64,000 nt of DNA. Origin: DASQZK01 sp963809925. Lineage in GTDB: Bacteria > Bacteroidota > Bacteroidia > Bacteroidales > GCA-2748055. The position numbers were made by a program, and so were the translations under genes. Under the pieces are notes generated by a model. That model was not told the DNA's origin. It searched no databases and saw only the letters and a program-made list of their open reading frames with translations. Shown piece after piece: positions 46,690-56,049 of the stretch; positions within the stretch are counted from its first letter, which is position 1; the number at the start of each line of letters is the position of its first letter. The stretch covers positions 186,001 through 250,000 of the forward strand of contig CAWELH010000003.1 in the NCBI GenBank assembly GCA_963809925.1, written 5' to 3'.

Positions 46690-48927
46690 TCATTCATTGC
46701 TGATAAACGTTTTTTTATACCAGTCCATGTAATTCGACAATTTTGCCCTGTAGTCCTCGAGGCCCAATAGTTGCTCATCCCAGATCAGGTAGCTCATATC
46801 GGCTTTCCGGTAAGCGAAATGCCGGGCACGGTCCTGCCGGTAAAAATACTGTTTACCGGGAGTTGACATCCCTTTTGGAAGTCTCGTTTTTTCCCAGGTT
46901 TTTACGAGTTCATCGTATACTTTTTGTCTCTCTGAAAGATTGTTATCTATAATATTAATGGCTTTCTTCATGGCTCCATAAGCAGCTTCATGACTCAGGA
47001 ATCGTTGGTTATGAGCTTCTTTGACAGTTATTTCAATCTCTGATAAAGCCAGGTATGTATTACAGGTATGTTTAACAAGTTCCACGATGGAATTGAAAAT
47101 CTCCAGGTCATAACTGTTTTTGATACCCGCTTCCATATTTGTCCTGATAATATCGGATGCGCGTTCCATCTGCTTAAGTTCTTCCTTCGATTCTTTGATT
47201 TTACCGGCATATTCACGGTTCCAGAATTCATCGTATTCAAGGTTATCTCCGCGAGGCAGATCGGGGAGATGAGTTTTTCCGACGTCCCCGTAGTGCCAGA
47301 CACGTCTTTCAAACGAATCATAGTAATAATAGGCAGCTTTATCCAGTAAAAGGTAGAGTTCCTTCATATCTGCGGAATTCTCCCCGTAATAGTTCGGGAA
47401 GAATTTATCGGAGAATTCATCCAGTGAGGGACGGCTTCCGCTCCAGGAAAATTCAGCAGAATTAACAAAGCTCATCATCCAGACCTGGTTATGAAGGCCG
47501 GAATCGTCCCAGGAAGTATTTATCATCCCGTCGAACATCCCTGATTTCGCAGCAACAGAGACTTCATTATATGACCGTTGGAGCGAGGTTTCAATTTCGA
47601 TTTTCCCGATAAATACCGTGTCGTCCATTTCACCCTTAAGCCGGTAAAAGTAAGGCAGGAACAGGGGTTCGATCCCGGGATTGGGGTCATATACAAAAAC
47701 CTCATAACCGACTTTATGTAATTCATCTATCCTTCCGGCGTTTTTCGCCGGGTTGAGCAAAACCATGCCGCGCAGCGGATTCATTTTTTCTCCCGGGTTA
47801 TACTGTGCTCTGGACCAGGCCATGACTTTTCGCCCTTCCTGTATCAACGGCCTGGCGGCACGATTAATAAAAGTGGTGTATAAGCCTTGTCTGCCAATTT
47901 CTTTCATCATGGCAGCACAGCCGCAGTCCACACCTTGCCCCAACTCATAGGTTTCATCGCATCCAATATGAATATATTCCGAACCGGGTGTCGCCTCAAT
48001 GGCATCCTGCCAGAGGTCGTTCAGCAATTCATACGTGCCGTCTTTCTGGGGACAAAATTCCCAGTTTGAAGCCGGGATCTCACGGAGATGACTGTACTGT
48101 GGCCATTTCAGGATATAGCTCACATGGCCGAGTCCCTGTACCAGTGGCACGATCTGAATGTGGTATCGTTGGGCATAATGGGTCATTTCCTGCATCTCTT
48201 TCATGGTGAATGCGCCCGGAGCTCCTATTTCCGGATGGCTGGGGTATTCAAATTTATCCTCCCATTCCCATACCAGCATGTTGATCTTGTAGCTGGCCAG
48301 ATCACGGATAAAGCCTTCAACATATTCCCCCTTGTCCTGGTGGTGTTTGGTATCGTAATGAATTGCCCTGACAGGAATATCCGGCCAGTCTGTGATTTTC
48401 ATACCTTTGACGAAGAATCCCCGGTTATCTTTCCGGATGATCTGAAGTAAGGTCTGGACACCGTAAAAAAGCCCTGCCTCGCCTATGGCCGAAATTTTCA
48501 ACCTTCCGGAAGATGTTTGAAGCTGATACGCCTGATCTTTTTTATTTTCTGGCAAGGAGGTAATCTTGTCCGGAATGTTTTGTCTGGATAAAAGGATGCT
48601 TTTACCTGCAGGAGATCCGGTTAGTGTACTGTTGATATTCCAGTCGCCTGAGAGATGATCCCGTAACTGTTCTGCAGCAAACCTGTCCGCGTTGGAGGCG
48701 TTCTGATCCAGCACGATGGATATCTTACCATCGAAGATAAAATCCTTTCCTTCGGGAAGGACTTCCTGCGGATAAGGGATCAGATTAATCCCCAGATCGT
48801 AAAGCGTTGTCTTCCTGTCATCCGAAGTTTTTATAGAAAGAGCGCCGAAGGCAATGACTATGAGTACAAACAGGACAGCCGGCCTGTTGTGCCTTCTGTT
48901 GTTGTAGGCTTTATTGTATTTTTTCAT
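46690..48927 (-). CDS. GH20 beta-N-acetylhexosaminidase, secreted
   Basis: 745 residues from ATG 48927; the frame is open for 20 more codons, but MKKYNKAYNNRRHNRPAVLFVLIVIAFGALS is the signal region. Residues about 40-150 are the GH20b N-terminal domain (LIPYPQEVLPEGKDFIF, GEAGLFYGVQTLLQII); the barrel follows, with RAIHYDTKHHQDKG, HIQIVPLVQGLGHVSYIL, and HIGCDETYEL (Asp324-Glu325 pair, Glu as acid/base in substrate-assisted catalysis). A helical C-terminal region follows. It removes terminal GlcNAc or GalNAc from glycans. No partner genes are adjacent. Confidence 0.9.
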   Translation of the reverse strand: MKKYNKAYNNRRHNRPAVLFVLIVIAFGALSIKTSDDRKTTLYDLGINLIPYPQEVLPEGKDFIFDGKISIVLDQNASNADRFAAEQLRDHLSGDWNINSTLTGSPAGKSILLSRQNIPDKITSLPENKKDQAYQLQTSSGRLKISAIGEAGLFYGVQTLLQIIRKDNRGFFVKGMKITDWPDIPVRAIHYDTKHHQDKGEYVEGFIRDLASYKINMLVWEWEDKFEYPSHPEIGAPGAFTMKEMQEMTHYAQRYHIQIVPLVQGLGHVSYILKWPQYSHLREIPASNWEFCPQKDGTYELLNDLWQDAIEATPGSEYIHIGCDETYELGQGVDCGCAAMMKEIGRQGLYTTFINRAARPLIQEGRKVMAWSRAQYNPGEKMNPLRGMVLLNPAKNAGRIDELHKVGYEVFVYDPNPGIEPLFLPYFYRLKGEMDDTVFIGKIEIETSLQRSYNEVSVAAKSGMFDGMINTSWDDSGLHNQVWMMSFVNSAEFSWSGSRPSLDEFSDKFFPNYYGENSADMKELYLLLDKAAYYYYDSFERRVWHYGDVGKTHLPDLPRGDNLEYDEFWNREYAGKIKESKEELKQMERASDIIRTNMEAGIKNSYDLEIFNSIVELVKHTCNTYLALSEIEITVKEAHNQRFLSHEAAYGAMKKAINIIDNNLSERQKVYDELVKTWEKTRLPKGMSTPGKQYFYRQDRARHFAYRKADMSYLIWDEQLLGLEDYRAKLSNYMDWYKKTFISNE

Positions 48928-49070
48928 GATCAGACTTTTTAGGGTTGAAGTATTATGACAAAAATACGAATGCATCCAATCGGGCAAGTAAATATACGAT
49001 GGATTATTCCCGGAACGAATTCATAGTGGTGCTATATAAGAAGAAATTAGCAGGCAAAATATAGAGTACT

Positions 49071-49217
49071 ATGCAAGGCCTGGTATTTTCCGTCAATTTT
49101 CAATTATCCCGTCTTACGGCACAATGTAACGATTTTTACAGGATGACCTCTCGCGGAGGAGGACGTGCCTCGAAGCCGGAATATACCCCAATCTTAAAGA
49201 ATTGTACTGCCGGTTAA
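49071..49217 (+). pseudogene. Duplicated 5' fragment of the 952-residue T9SS protein gene
   Basis: The 48-codon frame MQGLVFSVNFQLSRLTAQCNDFYRMTSRGG repeats, with substitutions, the signal-peptide and start of the protein encoded at 49492 (LVLSVSFHFSRLAAQCTDFYGMTSRGG). Similarity stops after GG and the frame ends at 49215-49217. It lies about 275 bp upstream of the intact gene. It is a truncated paralog: the rest was lost, or only the 5' end was duplicated. No other feature was seen in 48928-49491. Confidence 0.65.
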
Positions 49218-49491
49218 CTCCCTCAAACAGAGATATATTTATATCTGAAAAATCTATTGACATTTTGTTAAGGTTATGTTAAATTAGCATCTACATTCGC
49301 CTGAACTCTCATTCAATAGAATTCGTTGTTATTAATTAAAGATACGTCTGAATTCCTGGATTCTTCTGCGGTCTTAAATCTTATTTCATGATGTCGGACC
49401 GTTAAACATGCTCCTCAGTGTTCCAACGTGACAGATTGGTGTTTCTTTTTTGTCACTCATACAAAGGATATTATTTTTTTAGAAAGAATTA

Positions 49492-52350
49492 ATGCGGATA
49501 TCTATGAAACCTACATTTATGGTATTTGTATTGGCTCTGGTATTATCTGTCAGTTTTCATTTTTCCCGCCTTGCGGCACAATGTACCGATTTTTACGGGA
49601 TGACCTCTCGCGGAGGAGAATACGATAATGGTACGATCTTCCTGACGGATGGAAGTGGTGAAAACTTCGAAACCCTCTATAGTTTTCCCTTAAAGTACGA
49701 GGGAAAGTATCCTGCTGTAAATCTATGCGCCACACCAGGTGGTAAATACTTTGGGTTGACCCGGGGCACATACGGAGGAGGAGCCGTTCTCTTTGAATGG
49801 GACACTTCCGGTAATACCTATACTTCTAAATACAAATTTATCCTGGACCCCGGGGGCCAAATTCAGTACATAGGGCCCCTGATCCCGGCGGATAACGGGA
49901 AACTTTACGGGATAGTCGTGTACTCAATAGAATATTTTGGGTATCTGCTGCCTAAAACAGCGATCTATGAATTTGATCCTTCTACAAATCAATATACTGA
50001 AAAATATTATTTCGATGAGGGTTCGAATGGACTTTCTCCATACAAATCACTAGTGAAGGCTAACGATGGAAAGCTTTATGGCATGACCGGAGAAGGAGGA
50101 GATAATTCTTCAGGTGTACTCTTTGAATGGGATCCAGTGACAGACCAATATACGAAAAGGTTTGATTTTAACGGGGAGGAAACAGGATACCGCCCGGCAA
50201 GTTCACTGATTCAGGCAACGAACGGGAATCTTTTCGGAATGACATTATCAGGCGGAGCAAATGGGGGAGGCGTTCTCTTCGAATGGGATCCGGTATCCGG
50301 TAATTACTGCAAGCGACATGATTTTACAGGATACCTTCTATACGGGACTTTACTCCAGGCGGACGACGGAAAGATTTACGGGACAAAAGGCAATGCATTT
50401 TTTGAATGGGATGCCGTTGCGGATACCTTTTACCAGAAGGTCATTCTGACCGATACACAACAGGGTGATACACCCTCAGGAGCACTCTGTCAGGCGCCCA
50501 ACGGTAAGCTTTACGGTTTAACTACGCGGGGAGGGACCGAAAACCTGGGAGTACTCTTTGAATGGGATCCATCTACGGACATGTACACAAAAAAGCTTGA
50601 TTTTAACGGGAGGGAAAATGGCGGCAATCCGGCCGGATCTTTAGTATTGACGGGTGAAAATAAACTTGTGGGAGTTACAGAAAAAGGGGGAACCTATGAT
50701 TACGGAGTGCTATTTGAATGGGATATCGATGCTGAAACCTACGTAAAAAAGTTTGATTTTAACGAGGCTGAAAACGGTAGTCTCCCCATGGGATCTTTTG
50801 TCAGTTTGAATGACGGCAAACTATACAGTACAACAAGTACAGGGGGGAAATATAATTACGGGGTGCTTTTTGAATGGGATATCCAGGGAAGGACATTTAC
50901 GAAGAAAGCGGATTTTACGGGAGAAGAGAATGGAAAAACCCCGGTTGGCACAATGATCAGGGCGGATAACGATAAATTCATTGGAGTGACCAAAAGCGGC
51001 GGAGCCAATGATCAGGGTGTAATTTTCAGCTGGGATCCTGTTACGGGTGAGTTATCTGATCAACATGATTTTATGGATGAAGATTACTCTGTAATTCCGG
51101 TCGGCACCCTGCTGAAAGCGGACAATGGGAAAATTTACGGGATGACATCCATGGGCGGGGGATCATACAACGGAGTTCTTTTCGAACTGGATTCTTCTGG
51201 TGGGGGGTATACCAAAAGAGTTAATTTTGAAGATTGGACTCTTTACTCCGATGTTCCATTAATCCAGGACCGTGATGGAAAAATTTACGGGATTGCCCAG
51301 CGATACGATTATGTCGATATAATTTTTGAATGGGACCCCGGGGCCGATACGGTTATCGAACGTGCAGAGTTTACACCTGACCCATCGAACTCTTTTCCTT
51401 CCGGTTCACTGATCCAGGCTGATAACGGAAACTTCTATGCGGAATTAGTGCACGTAGGTTGTGGACTTGAATGTACGTATATAAAGATGATGGAGTGGGA
51501 TCCGGTCCTGGATACAGTTTTATATGGGGAGGAAATTTTGGGTGATGGTGCACATGGCTCGCCCATACAGGCAGAAAACGGTAAAATTTATGGAATGAGC
51601 AACAGGGAAGGGGATTATGATCTGGGAATGATCTTTGAATGTGATCCGGTAACCCTTGCCATGGTAACTAAACATTCCTTTACCCTGACGGAAGGAAGGT
51701 ACCCATTCGGATCTTTATTTGAGGAGAAGCATACATCGCACAACATCTTAAGTATTGAAGCCTGCGGTAGTTATACATCGCCGGCGGGTAAAATATGGAT
51801 GGAAACCGGTGTATATACCGACACGATCCTTTCTTCTTCCGGATGTGATTCTATTATAACCGTGAACCTCACCGTATATCATCCCGACACGAACGTTACC
51901 CAGGAGGAGGGGGTTCTTACATCCACAGCTACGGACGCAACCTGGCAGTGGATCGATTGTGACAACGGAAATTCTCTCATTGAAGGAGAGACCGGTCAGA
52001 GCTTTACAGCTCAAAAGAATGGTCATTATGCGGTGATCGTAACGCAATCTGAATGCACCGACACGTCAGCCTGCTTTATGGTTGAACTGACCGGCGGGAC
52101 ATCCGGTATGTTAAATCAGGGTATAACCGTATTTCCGAATCCTAACGATGGTTCTTTTTCCATTGACCTTGGCGCCGTGTGTTATCATGTCAATCTGACC
52201 CTGGCAGGACCTGACGGCCGGATCATCACTAAGGCAGGATATGCTAATACAACGATTATTGATCTGAAAATCGATGCACCAGCAGGGATTTACTTCTTAA
52301 CCGTAATATGGGAGGGTGGATCTAAAGTTTTGAAAATCGTAAAGCAATAA
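49492..52350 (+). CDS. T9SS-exported protein with tandem 'Gloeo_Verruco' repeats
   Basis: 952 residues. Signal peptide ends near RLAAQ. Residues about 30-740 carry about 15 degenerate repeats of ~45-50 residues, each with a core like NGKLYGMTSxGGxxxxGVLFEWDP and a following YTKKxDF segment; the pattern matches the TIGR03803 (Gloeo_Verruco) repeat, probably a beta-propeller-like array. Residues about 755-860 include an immunoglobulin-like region (CGSYTSPAGKIW, GCDSIITVNLTV). The last ~75 residues (GITVFPNPNDGSFSIDLG to VLKIVKQ) are a type IX secretion sorting domain. Surface or secreted protein of unknown ligand. No partner adjacent. Confidence 0.85.
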   Translation: MRISMKPTFMVFVLALVLSVSFHFSRLAAQCTDFYGMTSRGGEYDNGTIFLTDGSGENFETLYSFPLKYEGKYPAVNLCATPGGKYFGLTRGTYGGGAVLFEWDTSGNTYTSKYKFILDPGGQIQYIGPLIPADNGKLYGIVVYSIEYFGYLLPKTAIYEFDPSTNQYTEKYYFDEGSNGLSPYKSLVKANDGKLYGMTGEGGDNSSGVLFEWDPVTDQYTKRFDFNGEETGYRPASSLIQATNGNLFGMTLSGGANGGGVLFEWDPVSGNYCKRHDFTGYLLYGTLLQADDGKIYGTKGNAFFEWDAVADTFYQKVILTDTQQGDTPSGALCQAPNGKLYGLTTRGGTENLGVLFEWDPSTDMYTKKLDFNGRENGGNPAGSLVLTGENKLVGVTEKGGTYDYGVLFEWDIDAETYVKKFDFNEAENGSLPMGSFVSLNDGKLYSTTSTGGKYNYGVLFEWDIQGRTFTKKADFTGEENGKTPVGTMIRADNDKFIGVTKSGGANDQGVIFSWDPVTGELSDQHDFMDEDYSVIPVGTLLKADNGKIYGMTSMGGGSYNGVLFELDSSGGGYTKRVNFEDWTLYSDVPLIQDRDGKIYGIAQRYDYVDIIFEWDPGADTVIERAEFTPDPSNSFPSGSLIQADNGNFYAELVHVGCGLECTYIKMMEWDPVLDTVLYGEEILGDGAHGSPIQAENGKIYGMSNREGDYDLGMIFECDPVTLAMVTKHSFTLTEGRYPFGSLFEEKHTSHNILSIEACGSYTSPAGKIWMETGVYTDTILSSSGCDSIITVNLTVYHPDTNVTQEEGVLTSTATDATWQWIDCDNGNSLIEGETGQSFTAQKNGHYAVIVTQSECTDTSACFMVELTGGTSGMLNQGITVFPNPNDGSFSIDLGAVCYHVNLTLAGPDGRIITKAGYANTTIIDLKIDAPAGIYFLTVIWEGGSKVLKIVKQ

Positions 52351-52574
52351 TGACCTTTCCGGGACACTGGTTTGCTATTTGTGACAGTTTTTCATATCTG
52401 TGGCTTCCTTGCCTCAAAGATTACCGCATGAATATTCCCGGCCAACCCGGAATTATTCGGGAAGATTCTGTTACTTTGTAAGGGTTTTGGGAAAATATTG
52501 TCATCCAGATCGCTGAGTATATACCATATTCTCAGCGAGGTTTACGAATTTTATTGGGCATTAAACTACCAGCT

Positions 52575-53714
52575 ATGGAAACTCAAATTCATCCTCCTGA
52601 AATCAGGGAACGGTTGCGTTCCCTGGATGTACTCCGGGGATTTGACATGTTCTGGATCACAGGAGGCGGGGCCCTGGTGGCCTACATCGGACATATCACC
52701 GGGTGGGGATGGCTCTCGGAGCAAATGGATCATCCTGCATGGAACGGAATAACATTATATGATCTGATCTTCCCGCTGTTCATGTTCATTGCCGGTGCTG
52801 CCATTCCTTTCGCCATAGGCTCGAGGCTTGAAAAGGGAATTCCTCCTGGGAAACTGGTGGCAAAAGCTTTTAAGCGAATGGTCGTTCTGATCATCCTGGG
52901 GATCATCTATAACGGCGGATTGCGCGGAAACCTGGCAGACATCAGGTACCTGAGTGTATTAGGCCAGATCGGTGTGGCATATTTTTTCACATCACTTATA
53001 TTCATTTATACCTCATCCCTGAGGAGCAGAATAATCTGGCTTGCGGGTATCCTGGTTGCCGTGGCATGCGCTCAGCTTTTCATACCCGTCCCGGGCTATG
53101 GTGCCGGCGTTCTGACTCCGGAAGGTTCCATTAACGGGTACATTGACCGTCTTCTGGCGCCGGGCAGGCTTGCTTATGGCAGCGATGGTGAGATGACATC
53201 CGGACACGGGATTTACGACGCCCTGGGTTTACTGTGTATCGTTTCTGCCATAGCCATTACTCTGGCGGGAGCTTTGGCCGGACATGTTTTGCGCCACCGT
53301 GACCGGACCGAATGGCAAAAAATATATATTCTGGCCGGCATTGGTGCTGTTTCATTGATCCTTTCCCTGATGATCCACCCGTTTTACCCCATCATTAAGA
53401 AATGCTGGACCAGCTCATACAATTTATTTGCCGGCGGGATCAGTTTTATGCTCCTGGCACTTTTTTATATGGTCATCGATGTACTGAAGAAAGAAAAATG
53501 GTCATTCTATTTCAGAGTTATCGGGATGAATTCGATCTTTGTCTACCTCTTTGTCCATTTGGTTGATGGCTGGGCCCTGGTCGGTTATGTCCTGGGATGG
53601 ACGACAGCCAGTTTCGGAGATGCATTGGCTATCTTACAGAACCTCGGATACCTTGCAATGGTATGGGGACTTTTGTATTTCATGTATAAAAGAGAGATTT
53701 TTATAAAAGTTTAG
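52575..53714 (+). CDS. COG4299/DUF5009 membrane protein, heparan-alpha-glucosaminide acetyltransferase-like
   Basis: 379 residues from ATG 52575; a longer frame begins with TTG at 52554 but the ATG fits family N-termini (RLRSLDVLRGFDMFWITGGG). About ten transmembrane segments. The motif SLDVLRGFDMFWI and PLFMFIAGAAIPFAIGSRLEKG are typical of the COG4299/DUF5009 family that includes NagX and the human HGSNAT homologue. Some members acetylate glucosamine across a membrane or have no known activity. In a region with GH20 and sulfatase genes a role in amino-sugar handling is attractive but unproved. Confidence 0.82.
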   Translation: METQIHPPEIRERLRSLDVLRGFDMFWITGGGALVAYIGHITGWGWLSEQMDHPAWNGITLYDLIFPLFMFIAGAAIPFAIGSRLEKGIPPGKLVAKAFKRMVVLIILGIIYNGGLRGNLADIRYLSVLGQIGVAYFFTSLIFIYTSSLRSRIIWLAGILVAVACAQLFIPVPGYGAGVLTPEGSINGYIDRLLAPGRLAYGSDGEMTSGHGIYDALGLLCIVSAIAITLAGALAGHVLRHRDRTEWQKIYILAGIGAVSLILSLMIHPFYPIIKKCWTSSYNLFAGGISFMLLALFYMVIDVLKKEKWSFYFRVIGMNSIFVYLFVHLVDGWALVGYVLGWTTASFGDALAILQNLGYLAMVWGLLYFMYKREIFIKV

Positions 53715-53846
53715 ATGGTATCCCGGAGTACTTATCCTATATGAAAATCTCCGAAACTCATAAGTCCGGATACAATCAATTGCATTTTAATTTCAACCAA
53801 AATGGAATTGCACTGTTCCTTGCATTATTAGCTTGATTTGAGTGCG

Positions 53847-54225
53847 ATGATTTCACTTCGTGTTGCATCTGTGCTTCTGTGGATATCAACCATTGGTCTG
53901 GGCATACCCTGCGTGATGGCTATCTATAATCTATCCCGGGGTCGGGGAATTCCATTTGTCATGGGCTTCCCGGCTTATGGCGGGGAGGATTCGAACGTAA
54001 TGGCCTGTTCACTTCAGTTCCTTTATTAATTGGATTTCTCCTGCTATGTCTGGCGGAAGGTTATGCGGGTTTGTTGCTTTGGAATGGACATAAAGATGGG
54101 GCTATGCACTCATCCTTCTTATTCCGGGAGTTGTCTTTTGGTGGGGATTCGATCTTCCCTACCCGCCAATCGCCGCGATTGTGAGAACAATCCTTATACT
54201 CATAAGCTGGTCGTACCTGGTTTGA
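53847..54225 (+). pseudogene. Small 4-TM membrane protein gene with two frameshifts
   Basis: Three frames join into one convincing ~127-residue membrane protein: frame 1, MISLRVASVLLWISTIGLGIPC to FPAYGG (start ATG 53847); frame 2 after about 53985, GFERNGLFTSVPLLIGFLLLCLAEGYAGLLLWNGHKDGA; frame 3 after about 54095, ALILLIPGVVFWWGFDLPYPPIAAIVRTILILISWSYLV ending at TGA 54223-54225. Each joint needs one base inserted. The sequence is thus either a decayed gene or twice misread. It is a small conserved membrane protein of unknown function. It converges with the sulfatase. Confidence 0.65.
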
Positions 54226-54247
54226 TTGGATTTACGTAAGTGTTTGT

Positions 54248-55696
54248 TTATTTCTCCAACTGATTTTCAACAGGTACAACCGATTTCTGATGCTCTTCCA
54301 GTATTTTTTTGATCTCCGCAATAATTTCGGGGTGTTCCGCCGCGATATTATATCTTTCCGAAGGATCAACACTGACATTATAAAGTAACGGAGGGTCCTG
54401 GACCGTCGGAGTACTGTTTATTTCCACTTCCGGATCTGTGTAGAGATGTGCTGTCCTGATCCCGTATTCCAGCTGCGTTATGAAATGCGCTTTGTAATCA
54501 CCTTTCCTGATAGCATATACCCGTTCTCCGCGGTAGTAAAAAACTACATCACGGGGATCGTTTCCGGTTCCCTTAAGTACCGGTGTGATATCATAGCCGT
54601 CATAAACACGGTCATCAGGAAGTTTAGTATTTGAGAGACTGCAAAAGGTAGGCAGTAAATCCATGGTCGTTCCCATATCCATCACCACCTGCGGTTTGAT
54701 CGTTCCTGGCCACCAGAAAATAGCCGGTTCACGCATGCCTCCTTCAAAGGTGCCCCCCTTAGCGCCCTGCAGCAATCCGGCAGAACCTCCGTGTGTTTTA
54801 AACGCCTGCCATGGTCCGTTGTCGGAAGTAAATACAACCAGCGTGTTTTCGGCCAATCCTTCTTCTTTTAACGCTTTCAGAATTTCACCCACCGACCAGT
54901 CGATTTCCTCCACCACATCACCATAAATTCCCGCCTCTGATACATCTTTAAATTTTTCTGACCTGAATAAGGGGATGTGCGGGGATGAATAGGCCAGGTA
55001 AAGAAAGAAAGGTTTCTTTTTAAAACTTTTGATTTTTTCGATTGAATACTCAGTGTAACGGCGGTTAATGGTACGTTGATCTGCAGGCCGTTCAACAATT
55101 TTGCCATCAAGCATTAATGGTACATTATATGCCTGCCATCGTTCCAGCTTTGCCAGGGTAAAATAATTGGTCGTATCAATCTTGTCCATATCATTCGAAT
55201 ACGGGATCCCGAAATAGCTATCGAAGCCATGATCTGAGGGCATATATGGCGACAGATCCCCCAGGTGCCATTTGCCCACGGCAACCGTCTGGTAGCCGTT
55301 TGATTTTAGGATTTTGGCGATAGTAATTTCACTTTGGGGCAGTCCGCCTTTCGAATCGGGAAATAAAACACGGCGTTTATCGCTGCACATCCCGGAGCGA
55401 ATGGGCAATCTTCCGGTCATTAATCCTGCCCGCGACGGGGTACAAACCGGCGCTGCCACATAAAAGCTTGTCCACTTCTGTCCGTCATACGCCATTTTGT
55501 CGAGATTTGGTGTTTTGATGGTTGGATTGCCATAAACACCTAAATCTCCGTAACCCATATCATCAGCAAAGAGAACGATGAAATTGGGAGTGGTTGTCGA
55601 TTTTGGTTTGTTTGCGGCATTGATATTTTGTTGACCCGGGACTCCGAGAGACAACATACCTGTCAATGCGATCATTTTAGTATGAAAGTTTTTCAT
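54248..55696 (-). CDS. S1-family sulfatase, secreted
   Basis: 482 residues with a signal peptide. The CTPSR motif (Cys85) is the site converted to formylglycine; ADDMGYGDLG near the N-terminus supplies metal ligands (Asp45, Asp46), and GKWHLG, SSPHIPLF and FTSDNGP are other S1 signature segments. It hydrolyses sulfate esters of glycans, probably in the periplasm. Cysteine-type maturation needs an anSME or FGE enzyme; none is complete here (the FGE-like domain at 3351-5972 lacks the cysteine motif). Subfamily cannot be fixed. Confidence 0.92.
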   Translation of the reverse strand: MKNFHTKMIALTGMLSLGVPGQQNINAANKPKSTTTPNFIVLFADDMGYGDLGVYGNPTIKTPNLDKMAYDGQKWTSFYVAAPVCTPSRAGLMTGRLPIRSGMCSDKRRVLFPDSKGGLPQSEITIAKILKSNGYQTVAVGKWHLGDLSPYMPSDHGFDSYFGIPYSNDMDKIDTTNYFTLAKLERWQAYNVPLMLDGKIVERPADQRTINRRYTEYSIEKIKSFKKKPFFLYLAYSSPHIPLFRSEKFKDVSEAGIYGDVVEEIDWSVGEILKALKEEGLAENTLVVFTSDNGPWQAFKTHGGSAGLLQGAKGGTFEGGMREPAIFWWPGTIKPQVVMDMGTTMDLLPTFCSLSNTKLPDDRVYDGYDITPVLKGTGNDPRDVVFYYRGERVYAIRKGDYKAHFITQLEYGIRTAHLYTDPEVEINSTPTVQDPPLLYNVSVDPSERYNIAAEHPEIIAEIKKILEEHQKSVVPVENQLEK

Positions 55697-56025
55697 CTTA
55701 AAATATATTAATGACTAAATCAGTTGAATTCCAAAATACAAACGATACAATTCCATCGGGAATGTGACAGCCAGCCTGACCAGTAACGTAGCAATAAATT
55801 GGATATCTTCATTTCGAAGTTCATAGAAAGTATTATTTACTATTGATGGGCAATACGCTTCAATAACACTATTTCCCAGGTATTATCGCTTAGCCGGCCA
55901 TTCTCGATCTCAGCAGTCATCACAATAATGTTCAGATATTCAATTTTAGAAAGATAAGTCCGAGCGTCATACTTGCCAAAAAATCGGGCTGAAAAGTAAA
56001 AAGCACAGAGATAAAAATTTCCCTG
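55697..56025. other. 329-bp intergenic region
   Basis: Upstream region of the sulfatase (-), downstream of the transposase (-). On the - strand a 55-codon stretch without a start (RTYLSKIEYLNIIVMTAEIENG) reads protein-like and may be a fossil fragment, but it matches no family I know. Confidence 0.3.
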
Positions 56026-56049
56026 TCAGGCTTTCAGACCCTGACGGGG
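56021..56049. repeat. REP-like palindrome at 3' end of transposase gene
   Basis: CCCTGTCAGG (56021-56030) and CCTGACGGGG (56040-56049) are arms with one wobble mismatch. It overlaps the last codons of the REP-associated transposase. The same half-site, CCCTGACAGG, is present as a second palindrome inside the gene at 56414-56450. Confidence 0.6.

Noticed and set aside
55800..56020. Possible coding fragment on the - strand (RTYLSKIEYLNIIVMTAEIENG)
   Set aside because: No start codon, no family, and only about 55 codons; kept as a note in the intergenic entry.
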